From contig CABRFZ010000002.1 in assembly GCA_902470365.1 (NCBI GenBank), forward strand, positions 62,001 to 126,000: a DNA stretch of 64,000 nucleotides, read 5' to 3'. This document shows, piece after piece, positions 40,714-50,723 of the stretch. The notes beneath the pieces are model-generated. The model was not told where the DNA came from. It saw only the letters and a list, made by a program, of their open reading frames with translations, and ran no database searches. How positions within the stretch are numbered: the stretch's first letter is position 1; each line of letters begins with the position of its first letter. This DNA comes from an uncultured Collinsella sp. Lineage in GTDB: Bacteria > Actinomycetota > Coriobacteriia > Coriobacteriales > Coriobacteriaceae. A program made the translations under genes and the position numbers.

Positions 40714-40995
40714 TTATATGAGTATACCTATAAGAAGTTGCAGAACCAGCTTCTGCACCAACTGCAACGCAATAATCGCAACGACCGGTGAAAAATCGAC
40801 GCCGCCCATGGGCGGAATAAACCGGCGGAACAAATTGAGCCACGGGCCGCACACGCTATCGAGGACGGCGGCGATATCCTGTAGCAATCCGCCCTGTTTC
40901 ATAGGGATCCACGTCATAAGGCAGTAGACCACGATGAGCGTAGAGTAGAAGTTGAACAGCGTATTGACCAACTGGACAATGGTGTAGATGTTGAT
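40714..40995 (-). CDS. yggT: YggT family membrane protein
   Basis: This roughly 93-residue protein has two membrane helices around LFNFYSTLIVVYCLMTWIPM and VDFSPVVAIIALQLVQKLVL, with the family segment GPWLNLFRRFIPPMGG between them. YggT is linked to division and osmotic tolerance and lies between sepF and divIVA as usual. The start is odd: the only strong ribosome site, GAGGAG at 41007-41002, is followed after 6 bases by ATC at 40995, and no ATG, GTG or TTG fits. A TTG at 40971 would give 85 residues but lacks a ribosome site and would drop the usual N-terminal helix start. Confidence 0.8.
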   Translation of the reverse strand: MNIYTIVQLVNTLFNFYSTLIVVYCLMTWIPMKQGGLLQDIAAVLDSVCGPWLNLFRRFIPPMGGVDFSPVVAIIALQLVQKLVLQLLIGILI

Positions 40996-41016
40996 GAGAA
41001 TCTCCTCGTCTTGTCT

Positions 41017-41742
41017 TTACTTAAGGTAGCCGTCGGCACGGAGCTTTTTGAGGTCCGAATCCTTGACCTCGCAACCGGCGGGCAGCACCATAAACACGCG
41101 ATCGCCCACCTCTTTGACGGTGGCACCCAGGCCGCAGGCAAAGCCGTAAGAGAAGTCCAGGACGCGCTTGGCGACCTCAGTACGAACGCCCACAAAAATC
41201 AGCGCGACAGGCTGCTTGGTGCGCACGCGGCGCACGACGGTCTCCACGTCGTCATAGCTCTCGGGGCGCAGGACATAAGCCGGCAGCTGCGGCGTAGCGT
41301 TGATGATGTTGCTCGCATACGCCGAGGCATCGCTCGGTGAGGGAGCAGGCGCGGGGGCAGCAGCGCGGGCACGCGTGCTCTCGGCGTAGCTCGACGGCGT
41401 GTCGTAGGCACCGGGACGATAACCGCCCGCAACCGTCTCCTGCGAGCGCGATGGCGGGTTGTAGGTCGTAGCATGGCGAGAATCGTCGCCGACCAGCTGA
41501 CCGGAGCGCGTGTACACGGCCACCGACTCGGCCTCGCCGCGGCGCGTCTGACCCAACAGGCCGTTGCTCGGCTCATCCTGGGTGTAGAAGCCCTCGCCCG
41601 AGGCACCGCTGTAACCGTTGTTCTGGTAGCCGTCGTCATAGCCATCATCGTAGCCGTAGTCGTCGTCCTGACCATAACCCTGGTCGTAACCCTGCTGGCC
41701 GCCCAGGTGCATCTTATTTTTAATCTCGTCAAGGAAGCCCAT
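41017..41742 (-). CDS. sepF: Cell division protein SepF
   Basis: This 241-residue FtsZ anchor begins with the amphipathic membrane helix MGFLDEIKNKMHLGG. A long Gly/Tyr/Asp-rich linker follows, with repeated DDGY-like units at about residues 25-50, and then Ala/Pro-rich sequence. The C-terminal SepF core (from about 155) has RPESYDDVETVVRRVRTKQP, RVLDFSYGFACGLGATVKEVG and VFMVLP. The linker makes it longer than Bacillus SepF, about 150 residues. ATG 41742 has GAGAGG upstream. Confidence 0.93.
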   Translation of the reverse strand: MGFLDEIKNKMHLGGQQGYDQGYGQDDDYGYDDGYDDGYQNNGYSGASGEGFYTQDEPSNGLLGQTRRGEAESVAVYTRSGQLVGDDSRHATTYNPPSRSQETVAGGYRPGAYDTPSSYAESTRARAAAPAPAPSPSDASAYASNIINATPQLPAYVLRPESYDDVETVVRRVRTKQPVALIFVGVRTEVAKRVLDFSYGFACGLGATVKEVGDRVFMVLPAGCEVKDSDLKKLRADGYLK

Positions 41743-41801
41743 GGTTGTGTCCTCTCGCGGTTTAGTGCAGGCGCTCTGATAATCAGTGCGCACTCAGAGC
41801 C

Positions 41802-42539
41802 TTATTTTACTGCAAACTCCGGGCTAAATACTACCCTGCCCAGGCGAACGAGCGTAGAGCCTTCCTCAAGGGCAGGCTCAAAGTCCTCGCTCATGCCGCA
41901 GGAAAGTTCGGGCAGGCTCAGATCGGAGTGCGTCGCCTCAAGCTCATCCCTTAGCTCGCGAAGTCCGGCAAAAGTGCGGCGCGCCACATCCTTATTCCCC
42001 CGTGGCGCCATAGTCATAAGGCCCTGCACACAAATTCCCTCAAGCTCCGCAAGCTCACCCGCGGCGTCTCGAACCTCGTCGGGCGAAAAGCCGCCCTTGG
42101 ACTCCTCGCCGCTCACATTGACCTCGAGCAGCACGCGCTGGGGGCCGGAGAGCTCGCCCGCCTCAATCTTGCGGACCGCACGGCTCGAGATAGCCTGAGC
42201 CAAATGCAGCGAGCTTACCGAATGAATCAGCTGGGCCGAGCCCAGAACCGCATTGATCTTGTTGGTCTGCAGGTTGCCGATCATATCGAAGCGCACCTCG
42301 GGTAGCTCCGGATGCTCCGCGAGGCCCGCAAGCTTGCGAACGAGCTCCTGCGGGCGGTTCTCGGCAAAATGGCGATACCCCGCCTGAATAGCGGCAACGG
42401 TCTCATCGACGCCAACAGTCTTGGAGACGGCAATCAGGCGCGCGGCATCGTGGGGACGGCCCGCGCGATCGAGCGCCGCATAAAAACGCTCCAGAATCTG
42501 CTCGCGGCGAGCGCGCATCAAGTCCAAATAGTTATCCAT
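41802..42539 (-). CDS. yggS: YggS/PLPBP pyridoxal-phosphate homeostasis protein
   Basis: This 245-residue TIM-barrel protein binds PLP and keeps vitamin B6 balance. The PLP lysine lies in LIAVSKTVGVDE near residue 40. FAENRPQELVRKL, DMIGNLQTNKIN, VNVSGEESKGGFSP, GLMTMAP and LSCGMSEDFEPAL are typical. The usual HFIGxLQ is DMIGNLQ here, a conservative change. ATG 42539 has GGAGG 9 bases upstream. It lies between phoU and sepF; in many Gram-positives it directly follows pgeF. Confidence 0.93.
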   Translation of the reverse strand: MDNYLDLMRARREQILERFYAALDRAGRPHDAARLIAVSKTVGVDETVAAIQAGYRHFAENRPQELVRKLAGLAEHPELPEVRFDMIGNLQTNKINAVLGSAQLIHSVSSLHLAQAISSRAVRKIEAGELSGPQRVLLEVNVSGEESKGGFSPDEVRDAAGELAELEGICVQGLMTMAPRGNKDVARRTFAGLRELRDELEATHSDLSLPELSCGMSEDFEPALEEGSTLVRLGRVVFSPEFAVK

Positions 42540-42589
42540 TGCCAATCGCCTCCGCTAACAGCCATACAAGTAGTCTCATGCTAACGCAA

Positions 42590-42621
42590 GAGCGCGGCCT
42601 CGCATGTGCAAGGCCGCGCTC
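42590..42621 (-). terminator. Terminator after phoU
   Basis: Arms 42590-42602 and 42609-42621 (GAGCGCGGCCT-type) pair with one wobble around a 6-base loop. On the minus strand TTGCG follows. It separates the pst-phoU part from yggS-sepF-yggT-divIVA. Confidence 0.75.
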
Positions 42622-42659
42622 ACTTAGGTATTTACAATCTTTCGACGAACGGAGCTGCC

Positions 42660-43517
42660 CTACTCCTCATCATCCTCGGTGTCGTCCTCGTCCTCGAGGT
42701 GCTCGAGCAGGTAGCGAAGACCCTCGCTCACCTCGTTAGCAGGCACCTTGGCAACATAGCCCGCATCCACGGCGGGCCTCATGATGACGCCCTCGCCCGA
42801 AGGCACGCGCATGCTCTCGAGCTCATCCTCATCCGTACGGGCGATATCGCCGACAGTCATACGCTGTCCGGTCAAAAGGAAGGTCAGGCGGCAGGCGGCA
42901 TCGATCGAAATCGAGGCGATGCGATCGAGGTAGCGCGAGACCATGATGGCGCGGCGCAGGTCGTCATAGTTGCTGTCGTCGTCCATAAAATCGCCCGTGT
43001 CCATGCGGTTGAAAGTACGGAAGAACTTCTCATAGGCCGCGTGCACCGGCTCGTCCTCGACGGCCAGATTGCAGATGATGGACATGTCGTTGGTGACGAG
43101 CGCAGAAAGCGACGAACCCAGCACCTGGTAAACAGCCTCGGCCTCGGCCTCAACCGTACCGACGAGTTCCTGGGGCAGCGAGATGTCGGCCTTGACCATG
43201 TGACGCGTGGCGCGGCAGATCTGGCGAACCTTATCGGTCATGCGCTGCAGGTTAAAGTCGACGTAGATGATCGTCTGCAGCAAGCGGAAGTCGGAGGCGA
43301 CCGGCGACTGCGTAGCGATCAGGTTGTAGCACACGGCCTCCAAGTTGGCGCAGCGCGCGTCAATCGAAAGCGTGCGCTTCTTGGTCTTGGTGGCGAGCTT
43401 GCGGTCATCGGTCACATAGGCCTTCACGGCGTCGTGAAGAGCCAGATCGACGGCCTCGTAGATGCTCAGCATCTCGTGACGGGCCTCGATGAGCTGACGG
43501 GAAAACAGTTTGCGCAT
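42660..43517 (-). CDS. phoU: Phosphate uptake regulator PhoU
   Basis: This 285-residue protein has two PhoU helical repeats: RHEMLSIYEAVDLALHDAV with CANLEAVCYNLIATQSPVASDFRLLQTI in the first, and ALVTNDMSIICNLAVEDEP with RRAIMVSRYLDRIASISIDAACR in the second. It then has a tail of about 50 residues ending in an acidic run. PhoU restrains Pst uptake and phosphate signalling. It is 92 bases after pstB. No phoB/phoR genes are in the window. Confidence 0.9.
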   Translation of the reverse strand: MRKLFSRQLIEARHEMLSIYEAVDLALHDAVKAYVTDDRKLATKTKKRTLSIDARCANLEAVCYNLIATQSPVASDFRLLQTIIYVDFNLQRMTDKVRQICRATRHMVKADISLPQELVGTVEAEAEAVYQVLGSSLSALVTNDMSIICNLAVEDEPVHAAYEKFFRTFNRMDTGDFMDDDSNYDDLRRAIMVSRYLDRIASISIDAACRLTFLLTGQRMTVGDIARTDEDELESMRVPSGEGVIMRPAVDAGYVAKVPANEVSEGLRYLLEHLEDEDDTEDDEE

Positions 43518-43609
43518 GGTTCACTCCAATCAGTTGGGTGCGGTCATGCCGCCCGCACAGTGAATACGCACCGGACCAGGTCCGATCGGATTGGGACTAG
43601 TCGCACCGA

Positions 43610-44413
<804 letters not shown>

Positions 44414-44425
44414 GGGACTCCTTAA

Positions 44426-45331
44426 CTAGCGGCGTTTGCGCGACAGATAACGCGCAAACAGGTTGAAGGCCAGAATAATCGCCATCAGCAAAAGCGCAGT
44501 GCCGTAGGCTGCGTTCATGTTGATGCCGTCATTGGCAAGCAGATAAAGGTGAACGGTCATGGGACGACCGGAATCGAGCGGCGAAATAGGCAGGTTGATG
44601 GCCTGACCCATGGTGTAGAGCACCACCGCGGTCTCGCCGATGGCGCGGCCGATGGCAAGCACGATGCCGGTGGCGATGCGGCCAAAAGCCGAAGGAAGCA
44701 CGATCTTGGAGACGACCTGCCACTTGGTGGCGCCCAGGCCATATGCGCCCCAACGGATATAGCGCGGAACGGCGCGGATTGCCTCCTCGGTGGTGCGCAT
44801 GACGATGGGCAGCATCAGAAGTGCCAGCGCCAGGGCGGCCGAGACCATCGAAAGGCCCAGACCCATGGCCTCGACAAACAAGGCGTAGCCAAAGAGGCCC
44901 ATAACAATGGAGGGCACCGAGGCCAGGGCATCGGCAGCATAGCGAATAATGTCGACGACCTTGCCCTGCTTGGCGTACTCGGCCAGATAGACCGCAGCCA
45001 GGACGGCAACCGGCGTGCAGATAAGCATGGCGAGCGCCGTCACGTAGATGGTCGAGACGATCGTGGGCCAAATGCCGCCCTCGGCGTTGACGCCCTGCGG
45101 CCAGCCAAAGATAAAGTCGAGCGAGATATGCGGCAGGCCGTTGATGACCACGTAGGCGATGATGGCGATCAGCACCAGCGTGGTTATATAGGCCGCGGCG
45201 CGAAACACGCCGAGCATAATCTTGTTGGACAGGTCCTTGTTGATACGGCCCTTCTTGCCATGGGAAAGGGCACGCTTGATGCGCTCGCGCGAGGAGGTCG
45301 TATCGACCGTCGTGTCAACGGAATCGGACAT
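44426..45331 (-). CDS. pstA: Phosphate ABC transporter permease PstA
   Basis: This 301-residue permease has six membrane helices after a 35-residue cytoplasmic start. YAADALASVPSIVMGLFGYALF, LALLMLPIVMRTTEEAIRAVP and YGLGATKWQVVSKIVLPSAF (EAA loop) are typical of PstA. It starts 3 bases beyond the pstC stop, with GGGGG in the ribosome site. Confidence 0.94.
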   Translation of the reverse strand: MSDSVDTTVDTTSSRERIKRALSHGKKGRINKDLSNKIMLGVFRAAAYITTLVLIAIIAYVVINGLPHISLDFIFGWPQGVNAEGGIWPTIVSTIYVTALAMLICTPVAVLAAVYLAEYAKQGKVVDIIRYAADALASVPSIVMGLFGYALFVEAMGLGLSMVSAALALALLMLPIVMRTTEEAIRAVPRYIRWGAYGLGATKWQVVSKIVLPSAFGRIATGIVLAIGRAIGETAVVLYTMGQAINLPISPLDSGRPMTVHLYLLANDGINMNAAYGTALLLMAIILAFNLFARYLSRKRR

Positions 45332-45334
45332 AGC

Positions 45335-46258
45335 CTACCCCCTCTTCTTGGAAATCAGGCGGACGATACCCACCAGTGCAGCGGAGATGATAAATAGGAC
45401 AACGCCCATGCCAAACAGAGCCGAGCGGTGCAGGCCCGAGGAATAACTCATGTCGAGCGCGATCTGACTCGTGAGCGTCGAGATGGGGCTCGAGATGCTA
45501 TCCGGAATGACCGGGGCGTTGCCCACGACCATGAGCACGGCCATGGTCTCACCGATGGCACGCCCCATACCCAAGACAATTGCATCGACGATGCCCAACT
45601 TGGCTGCAGGCAGCACCACCTTGTAGATGGTCTGCCACTTGGTAGCACCCATGGCATAGGATGCCTCGCGAATGCCCATGGGAATAGAATTGAGGGCATC
45701 GATGGTGAGCGTGGTGATCGTGGGAACGATCATGATGGCAAGGACGAACCACGCCGTCAGTGCGCCAAAGCCAAGACCGCCGGTCAGCTGTGCGATAAAC
45801 GGACGGATGATGACCATGCCAAAGAAACCGTAGATGATGGAGGGGATGCCCGCCAGCAGGTCGACGGCGGGGCTGATGAGCTTGCGCACGCGCTTGCTGG
45901 CGATCTCGACCAGATACACGGCCGTGCCCACACCCAGGGGCACACCCATGGCGAGCGCGCCGACCGTCACCAGACCAGAGCCAGCCAGCAGCGACATAAT
46001 GCCGTAGTGACCCTCAGAGGGCGCCCACGTAAAGCTAAAGAAGTCCGCCAGGCCAATGTCGGTAAAGACCGGCAGCGCCGAGTACGTGGTAAAGACAAAA
46101 ATCAGGATGACGGTGACGACCGCCAAGAACGCACAGGCAAAGAAGATCCACTGCAGCGCCTTCTCCTTGAGATAGGTGCTGCGTGACACCAACGCCAACT
46201 CACGCTTTTTGGGCACCCGGGTCTCCTGCTCAATCTGGGGGGTTTCCTGTGCTTCCAC
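45335..46258 (-). CDS. pstC: Phosphate ABC transporter permease PstC
   Basis: This permease of about 307 residues has GVGTAVYLVEIASKRVRKLI, LLAGIPSIIYGFFGMVII, LTIDALNSIPMGIREASYAM and GATKWQTIYKVVLPAAKLGI. Two GTG starts are possible. The one at 46258 lies 10 bases after AAAGGGG and just past the pstS stop; the one at 46267 would overlap pstS by 8 bases but is too close to the ribosome site. Confidence 0.93.
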   Translation of the reverse strand: MEAQETPQIEQETRVPKKRELALVSRSTYLKEKALQWIFFACAFLAVVTVILIFVFTTYSALPVFTDIGLADFFSFTWAPSEGHYGIMSLLAGSGLVTVGALAMGVPLGVGTAVYLVEIASKRVRKLISPAVDLLAGIPSIIYGFFGMVIIRPFIAQLTGGLGFGALTAWFVLAIMIVPTITTLTIDALNSIPMGIREASYAMGATKWQTIYKVVLPAAKLGIVDAIVLGMGRAIGETMAVLMVVGNAPVIPDSISSPISTLTSQIALDMSYSSGLHRSALFGMGVVLFIISAALVGIVRLISKKRG

Positions 46259-46259
46259 G

Positions 46260-47096
46260 CTACTCACTCCCCTTTCCGTCGTTGGTGACGGGAATAAAGC
46301 CCGCCTCGCGAATCTGCTTGTCCATCTTTTCGGACGTCACATAGTCGATGTAATCCTGCGCTTGCTGCGAAGGCGTTCCCTTCACAAAGAAGTAGAGGTC
46401 ACGCGAGATGGGATAGCCGCCACTTGCAACCGTCTTCTCGGATGCCTCGACATGGTTGACCGAAACGGCCTTGACCGAGGTCTTAGCGTTGAGGCTCTCG
46501 ACAAAACCCAGCGAGATGTAGCCAATAGCGCCACGCGAGCGGGACACGACATCGCGTACCTGACCCGTACCCGAAAGAACAGCCGAGCGGCGATCGAACG
46601 GCGTGCCGTCCATCACGATAGTGCGGAAGGCCTCGCGCGTACCGGACGCCTCGTCGCGGTTGATAACCTGAATCTTCAGGTCCTCTCCGCCGACTTCTTT
46701 CCAGTTGGTGATCTTGCCGGCGTAAATATCGCGGAGCTGCTCGGTCGAGAGATTGTCGACCGGGTTGTCGTCGTTCACGATGACTGCAATGCCGTCGTGT
46801 GCGATTACGATCGGGGTCAGGCCCAAATCCTGCTCGTCGGCATTGAGTCCACGGGAGGAGCTGGCGATATCGGCCGTGCCGGCGCTGACGGCCTCGATGC
46901 CTGCGGAAGAACCCAAACCGGAAACGAGCACGTCGATGCCGGTCTCCTCCTTAAAGCCCTCGGCCGCAATCTCGGCGATAGGAAGGCAGGTCGTGGAGCC
47001 GGCCACGGTAATGGAAGAGGTAGAAGACCCCGAAGAACAGGCGCACAGCGTAAGCGTAAGCACAGCGGCGCTCAGGACCGATACGATCTTTCTCAT
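46260..47096 (-). CDS. pstS: Phosphate-binding lipoprotein PstS
   Basis: This 278-residue solute-binding lipoprotein has signal peptide MRKIVSVLSAAVLTLTLCAC with the lipid-anchored Cys, then ITVAGSTTCLPIAE, SGLGSSAGIEAVSAGTADIA, NRDEASGTREAF and GAIGYISLGFV. The short PstS form is typical of Gram-positives. Its ATG overlaps the TGA of pgeF (ATGA-type overlap), so its translation is coupled to pgeF and it has no separate promoter close by. Confidence 0.94.
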   Translation of the reverse strand: MRKIVSVLSAAVLTLTLCACSSGSSTSSITVAGSTTCLPIAEIAAEGFKEETGIDVLVSGLGSSAGIEAVSAGTADIASSSRGLNADEQDLGLTPIVIAHDGIAVIVNDDNPVDNLSTEQLRDIYAGKITNWKEVGGEDLKIQVINRDEASGTREAFRTIVMDGTPFDRRSAVLSGTGQVRDVVSRSRGAIGYISLGFVESLNAKTSVKAVSVNHVEASEKTVASGGYPISRDLYFFVKGTPSQQAQDYIDYVTSEKMDKQIREAGFIPVTNDGKGSE

Positions 47097-47893
47097 AGCA
47101 TCACGCCGATCGCAGCATGGCGCCCACAGGTGCCGTTCTCGTTACGGTAGGAATAAAAGCGGTCGTTCTGACGCACGGTCGAAAGCTGGGTATCCACGAT
47201 ATTATCCGCGTCGACACCGACATCTACCAGCGCCTCGCGAATGGCAGCGGAAAGATCGAGCATGCGAGAGGTACTCGCATCGATGCACGAGAACTCGGCG
47301 GCAAAGCGATCCATGAGTTCCTGGGATACCTCATATTCGTCACCCAAGATATGGGGGCCGATATAGGCGGAAACGTCGCTCGCATCGCAGCCGGCAGCAT
47401 CGCAAAGCGCCTGGCACGCCTTGGCAGAAATACGTGCAATCGTGCCCTTCCAACCGGAGTGCACCACGGCAAATCCGCCAGGGGCCACCATCACCACGGG
47501 GACGCAGTCGGCAAAGCAGAGCAGCACGGGCACGTTACGCGCCGTACAGACGATGGCATCGCAGCCCTCAGCAATCTGCTCGCGGACGTCCTCAAGGTCA
47601 TCGGCACCGTTCGAGGTCACCGCAACGACATGGTCACCATGGACCTGATTGGGAACGAGCAGGTTGTGCTCGCACTCGGCGGCACCCATAGCCTCGAGCG
47701 CGCGACGACGATTTTCTTGAACAGCAAAGGGATCATCGCCAACATGCGAGCCCAAGTTGAGTGAGGAGTACGCATCTTCGGAAACACCACCGGTGCGCTC
47801 GGTAAAGGCAAAACGAACATCGGTCGTCGAACCCTCCACCAACGTAACTCCATCATGGTCGACACGCGAAACGTTGTCCGCACGTGCTGCCAT
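47093..47893 (-). CDS. pgeF: Multicopper-oxidase-like laccase-domain protein (YfiH/PgeF family)
   Basis: This 266-residue zinc enzyme of the YfiH/LACC1 family may act as a purine nucleoside phosphorylase/adenosine deaminase, and as PgeF it edits peptidoglycan precursors in E. coli. Metal ligands appear in VPNQVHGDHVVAV, LLCFADCVPVVMVA and VVHSGWKGTIARI. RNENGTCGRHAAIGV closes the domain. ATG 47893 has AGGAGG 7 bases upstream. It follows ftsZ, as in many Gram-positive genomes, and overlaps pstS. Confidence 0.92.
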   Translation of the reverse strand: MAARADNVSRVDHDGVTLVEGSTTDVRFAFTERTGGVSEDAYSSLNLGSHVGDDPFAVQENRRRALEAMGAAECEHNLLVPNQVHGDHVVAVTSNGADDLEDVREQIAEGCDAIVCTARNVPVLLCFADCVPVVMVAPGGFAVVHSGWKGTIARISAKACQALCDAAGCDASDVSAYIGPHILGDEYEVSQELMDRFAAEFSCIDASTSRMLDLSAAIREALVDVGVDADNIVDTQLSTVRQNDRFYSYRNENGTCGRHAAIGVML

Positions 47894-48053
47894 ACTAAAG
47901 CCTCCTAATAACACAAGTATCGCGGCATCGCCGCGCAGCCTGCTTTTATACGGCTGTCATACTTCTTTAAAAGGATACCCGCAGCAGTAGGGACCAAACG
48001 TAAAGGGAACGTAAGGAGATTGGAGGCTTTCGTTTACAAACGAGAAACAAAAA

Positions 48054-48077
48054 GGGCGCATCCATACGGACGCGCCC
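48054..48077 (-). terminator. Terminator after ftsZ
   Basis: Read leftward, GGGCGCGTCC and GGATGCGCCC pair (one wobble) around a 4-base loop, followed by TTTTTGTTTC. It separates ftsZ from pgeF-pst. Confidence 0.9.
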
Positions 48078-48103
48078 CTGTGCAAAACAATGCGAAGAAC
48101 GAC

Positions 48104-49258
48104 TTAGAAGCTGCCGCGCTTGAGGAAGTCGGGAAGCTCAAACTGATCGTTACCAAAGTTGGGAAGCTCGGTACCGCCAACGTTGCGAGTCGGGGCAGCC
48201 TGAGCAGGGCTGGCAGCCGGAGCGGTGCGCTGCGGCTCAGCAGAAGCAGCGGCCTTGCTCTGGGACTGCTGGGCGGCAAAGAGCTCGTCCTGACGGTTGA
48301 CGTTGGAGTCGGAGAAGCCCGTGGCGATAACGGTGATGCGCACCTGGTCGCCCAGGGACTCGTCAACAACGGTACCGAAGATGATGTTGGCCTCGGGGTC
48401 GACGGCATTGGCGACAACGTCGGCGGCGTCGCTGATCTCCTGGATGCCCAGGTCCTTGGAGCCGGCGATGGAAAGCAGGACGCGCGTGGCGCCATCGATG
48501 GAGCTCTCGAGCAGCGGACTGGAGATAGCCTGCTGAGCAGCGTCGACGGCACGGGTGTCCCCAGAAGCGGTACCAATGCCCATCATGGCGGTACCGGCCT
48601 GCTTCATGATGGTCTTAACATCGGCGAAGTCCAGGTTGATGATACCCGGGACGGTGATGAGGTCGGTGATGCCCTGGGTGCCCTGGGAAAGGACGCCATC
48701 GGCAATCGCGAACGCCTCGAGCATCGTGGTCTTCTTCTCGGCGATGTCGAGCAGCTTGTCGTTAGGGATAACGATCATGGTGTCGACGCAATCGGAGAGG
48801 GTCTTGATGCCCTCCTCGGCGCTCTTCTTGCGCTTGCGACCCTCGAAGGTAAAGGGCTTGGTCACGACGGCGACGGTCAGCGCGCCGACCTCGTTCATCG
48901 CGATATCAGCAACGATGGGAGCGGCGCCGGTACCGGTACCACCGCCCTCGCCGCAGGTGATGAACACCATGTCGGCGCCAGCGAGCGCCTCGGCGATATC
49001 GTCGCGGGACTCATCGGCAGCCTTGCGGCCAACCTCGGGGTTGGCGCCGGCGCCCAGGCCGCGGGTAAGGTCGGTGCCGATGTGCACCTTGATATCGGCA
49101 TCAGAGATCGCGAGCGCCTGAGCATCGGTGTTGATGGCAACAAACTCGACGCCGCGGATGCCCTCTTCGATCATTCGATTGACCGCGTTGGTACCGCCGC
49201 CGCCGACGCCGACCACCTTAATGACGGCAAGGTAGTTGTTGATCTCTGTCTCGTGCAT
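48104..49258 (-). CDS. ftsZ: Cell division protein FtsZ
   Basis: This 384-residue tubulin homologue forms the division ring. The GTP-binding GGGTGTG lies at residues 105-111, with VVGVGGGGTNAVNRM near 15 and NLDFADVKTIM later. The C-terminal peptide FELPDFLKRGSF binds SepF and other partners. A Gln/Ala/Pro linker separates them. ATG 49258 has CGGAGG 6 bases upstream. ftsA is absent, so SepF is the likely membrane anchor. The upstream 199 bases probably hold its own promoter. Confidence 0.97.
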   Translation of the reverse strand: MHETEINNYLAVIKVVGVGGGGTNAVNRMIEEGIRGVEFVAINTDAQALAISDADIKVHIGTDLTRGLGAGANPEVGRKAADESRDDIAEALAGADMVFITCGEGGGTGTGAAPIVADIAMNEVGALTVAVVTKPFTFEGRKRKKSAEEGIKTLSDCVDTMIVIPNDKLLDIAEKKTTMLEAFAIADGVLSQGTQGITDLITVPGIINLDFADVKTIMKQAGTAMMGIGTASGDTRAVDAAQQAISSPLLESSIDGATRVLLSIAGSKDLGIQEISDAADVVANAVDPEANIIFGTVVDESLGDQVRITVIATGFSDSNVNRQDELFAAQQSQSKAAASAEPQRTAPAASPAQAAPTRNVGGTELPNFGNDQFELPDFLKRGSF

Positions 49259-49457
49259 GTCGGTCCTCCGAACAAAGGTTATAGCCATAGCATGGGTTGA
49301 CCCCTGCGCACATTAACCTTCAGGTTGAAAGTAAATGCAAAGGTAAACCGTATTATGTTTGCACATTATGAGCGTTTCAGTCAAATAATTGACCGTGAAA
49401 ACCAAACAAACCAGATAAACGGCGTGGTATGGCCCCTCAACAAAGCCATTTAGGATG

Positions 49458-50723
49458 CTAGGCGGTCGGTGCGTTCCTAAACGTATAGTTGCCCGGAGAG
49501 CGCACATTGATATAGGTTACGCCCTCTACCTGCGAAAGCAGCTTGGTCACGATGCGTTCTTTCTTGGCGATATCGTCCGAATCGCCCAGCGACACCTCGA
49601 CGCCGTTGTCGAGATTTGCCGAGATAGCCTCAACAGAAGGCGTGGAAATATCCTTCACCTGGTCCAAGAACTCGCTCGAAAAACCGCGTGCGTAGTCCAG
49701 GCCGGCCTTGACGGCCTTGGAGCTCACCGCCCGACCCGAAACCGGTGCGACATCGGCCGAGACATCAGTCAACAGCACGGCGCCGTAGTGCTTGGCAAGC
49801 GCCAGGGCCGCATCGATGCCGGTCAGGGTGTTGGCACCCTCCCCCGATGTAATGACGTTCCCCTGGTCGTCCACCTCGACAGACGTCGACAACGGAGCAA
49901 TCCAGGTGCCATCGTCTCCGATAGCCCAGGCAAGGTCGTCGGAGCTGATGTAGGCAATGGCGATAACTTTACGCTCCGTCGGCGTGATGATAAGCGTATG
50001 GGGAAACTGGCGCTGGACATCCACGCCCGAGACCCACGGGTTTTGCTTGAGGCCCTCGGTGATCTGATCGGGATCCACGTTAAAGAGCGACGTGTTCTCG
50101 GGAAGACTGATGAGCTGCATGGCGTCGTGCTTGGTCACATGCTCGCTGCCATGAATCTGAATATCGGTGGCGGAGAACAGGCCAGAGTTGATGACGACGA
50201 TGGCAATAATGGCAAGTACGGCCACGGCTGCCAGGATGCCGCCCGCGATCTTGCCCTTACCCTTCATGGCAGAAGCGGCGTCGGTCGCCTTACCTGCCAT
50301 GGCACCGAGCGATGACAGAGGATTGATGCCTTTTTTTGCTGAAGACGCCTTGGCGGCGGGTACCGATGTCAGTGAACGCGGCTTAGCGCCAGCCAACGTA
50401 CGGCCGGCATGCGGCGCACGAGTTCCCAGCGAAGGCTTGGGCGTCGCCATGGGTCGGGAGGTCTTGGTGCCCATCGCCGGTTTGGGCGTCACCGAAGGAC
50501 GCGGAGCCGGACGGCTCGTCTTTTTAGAAGTGGGGCGTCCTCCCAGCTGCGAGCCGACGACCGGGCGCTTGGCAGGACGAACGGGGCCAACAGACTTGGA
50601 GGGCATGGCGGGCTTATGTTGAGGCTGGGCAGGTGCGCCGGAACGCCCTCCGGCGCGGCGGAAGGTTGGTTTCGATGCTCTAGAAGCCGAGGAATTTAAC
50701 TTCCGGTCTGAGCTCGATGCCAT
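49458..50723 (-). CDS. ftsQ: Division septum protein FtsQ/DivIB
   Basis: The 421-residue protein has a basic, Pro/Lys-rich cytoplasmic region of about 155 residues, one membrane helix (IAGGILAAVAVLAIIAIVVI), a POTRA domain starting ATDIQIHGSEHVTKHDAM, and the FtsQ domain with ENTSLFNVDPDQITEGLKQNPWV. The N-terminal region is far longer than usual, about 30-60 residues in many FtsQ. Its ATG lies 44 bases inside the 3' end of murB, with GGGAGG upstream, so translation is probably coupled. Confidence 0.92.
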   Translation of the reverse strand: MASSSDRKLNSSASRASKPTFRRAGGRSGAPAQPQHKPAMPSKSVGPVRPAKRPVVGSQLGGRPTSKKTSRPAPRPSVTPKPAMGTKTSRPMATPKPSLGTRAPHAGRTLAGAKPRSLTSVPAAKASSAKKGINPLSSLGAMAGKATDAASAMKGKGKIAGGILAAVAVLAIIAIVVINSGLFSATDIQIHGSEHVTKHDAMQLISLPENTSLFNVDPDQITEGLKQNPWVSGVDVQRQFPHTLIITPTERKVIAIAYISSDDLAWAIGDDGTWIAPLSTSVEVDDQGNVITSGEGANTLTGIDAALALAKHYGAVLLTDVSADVAPVSGRAVSSKAVKAGLDYARGFSSEFLDQVKDISTPSVEAISANLDNGVEVSLGDSDDIAKKERIVTKLLSQVEGVTYINVRSPGNYTFRNAPTA

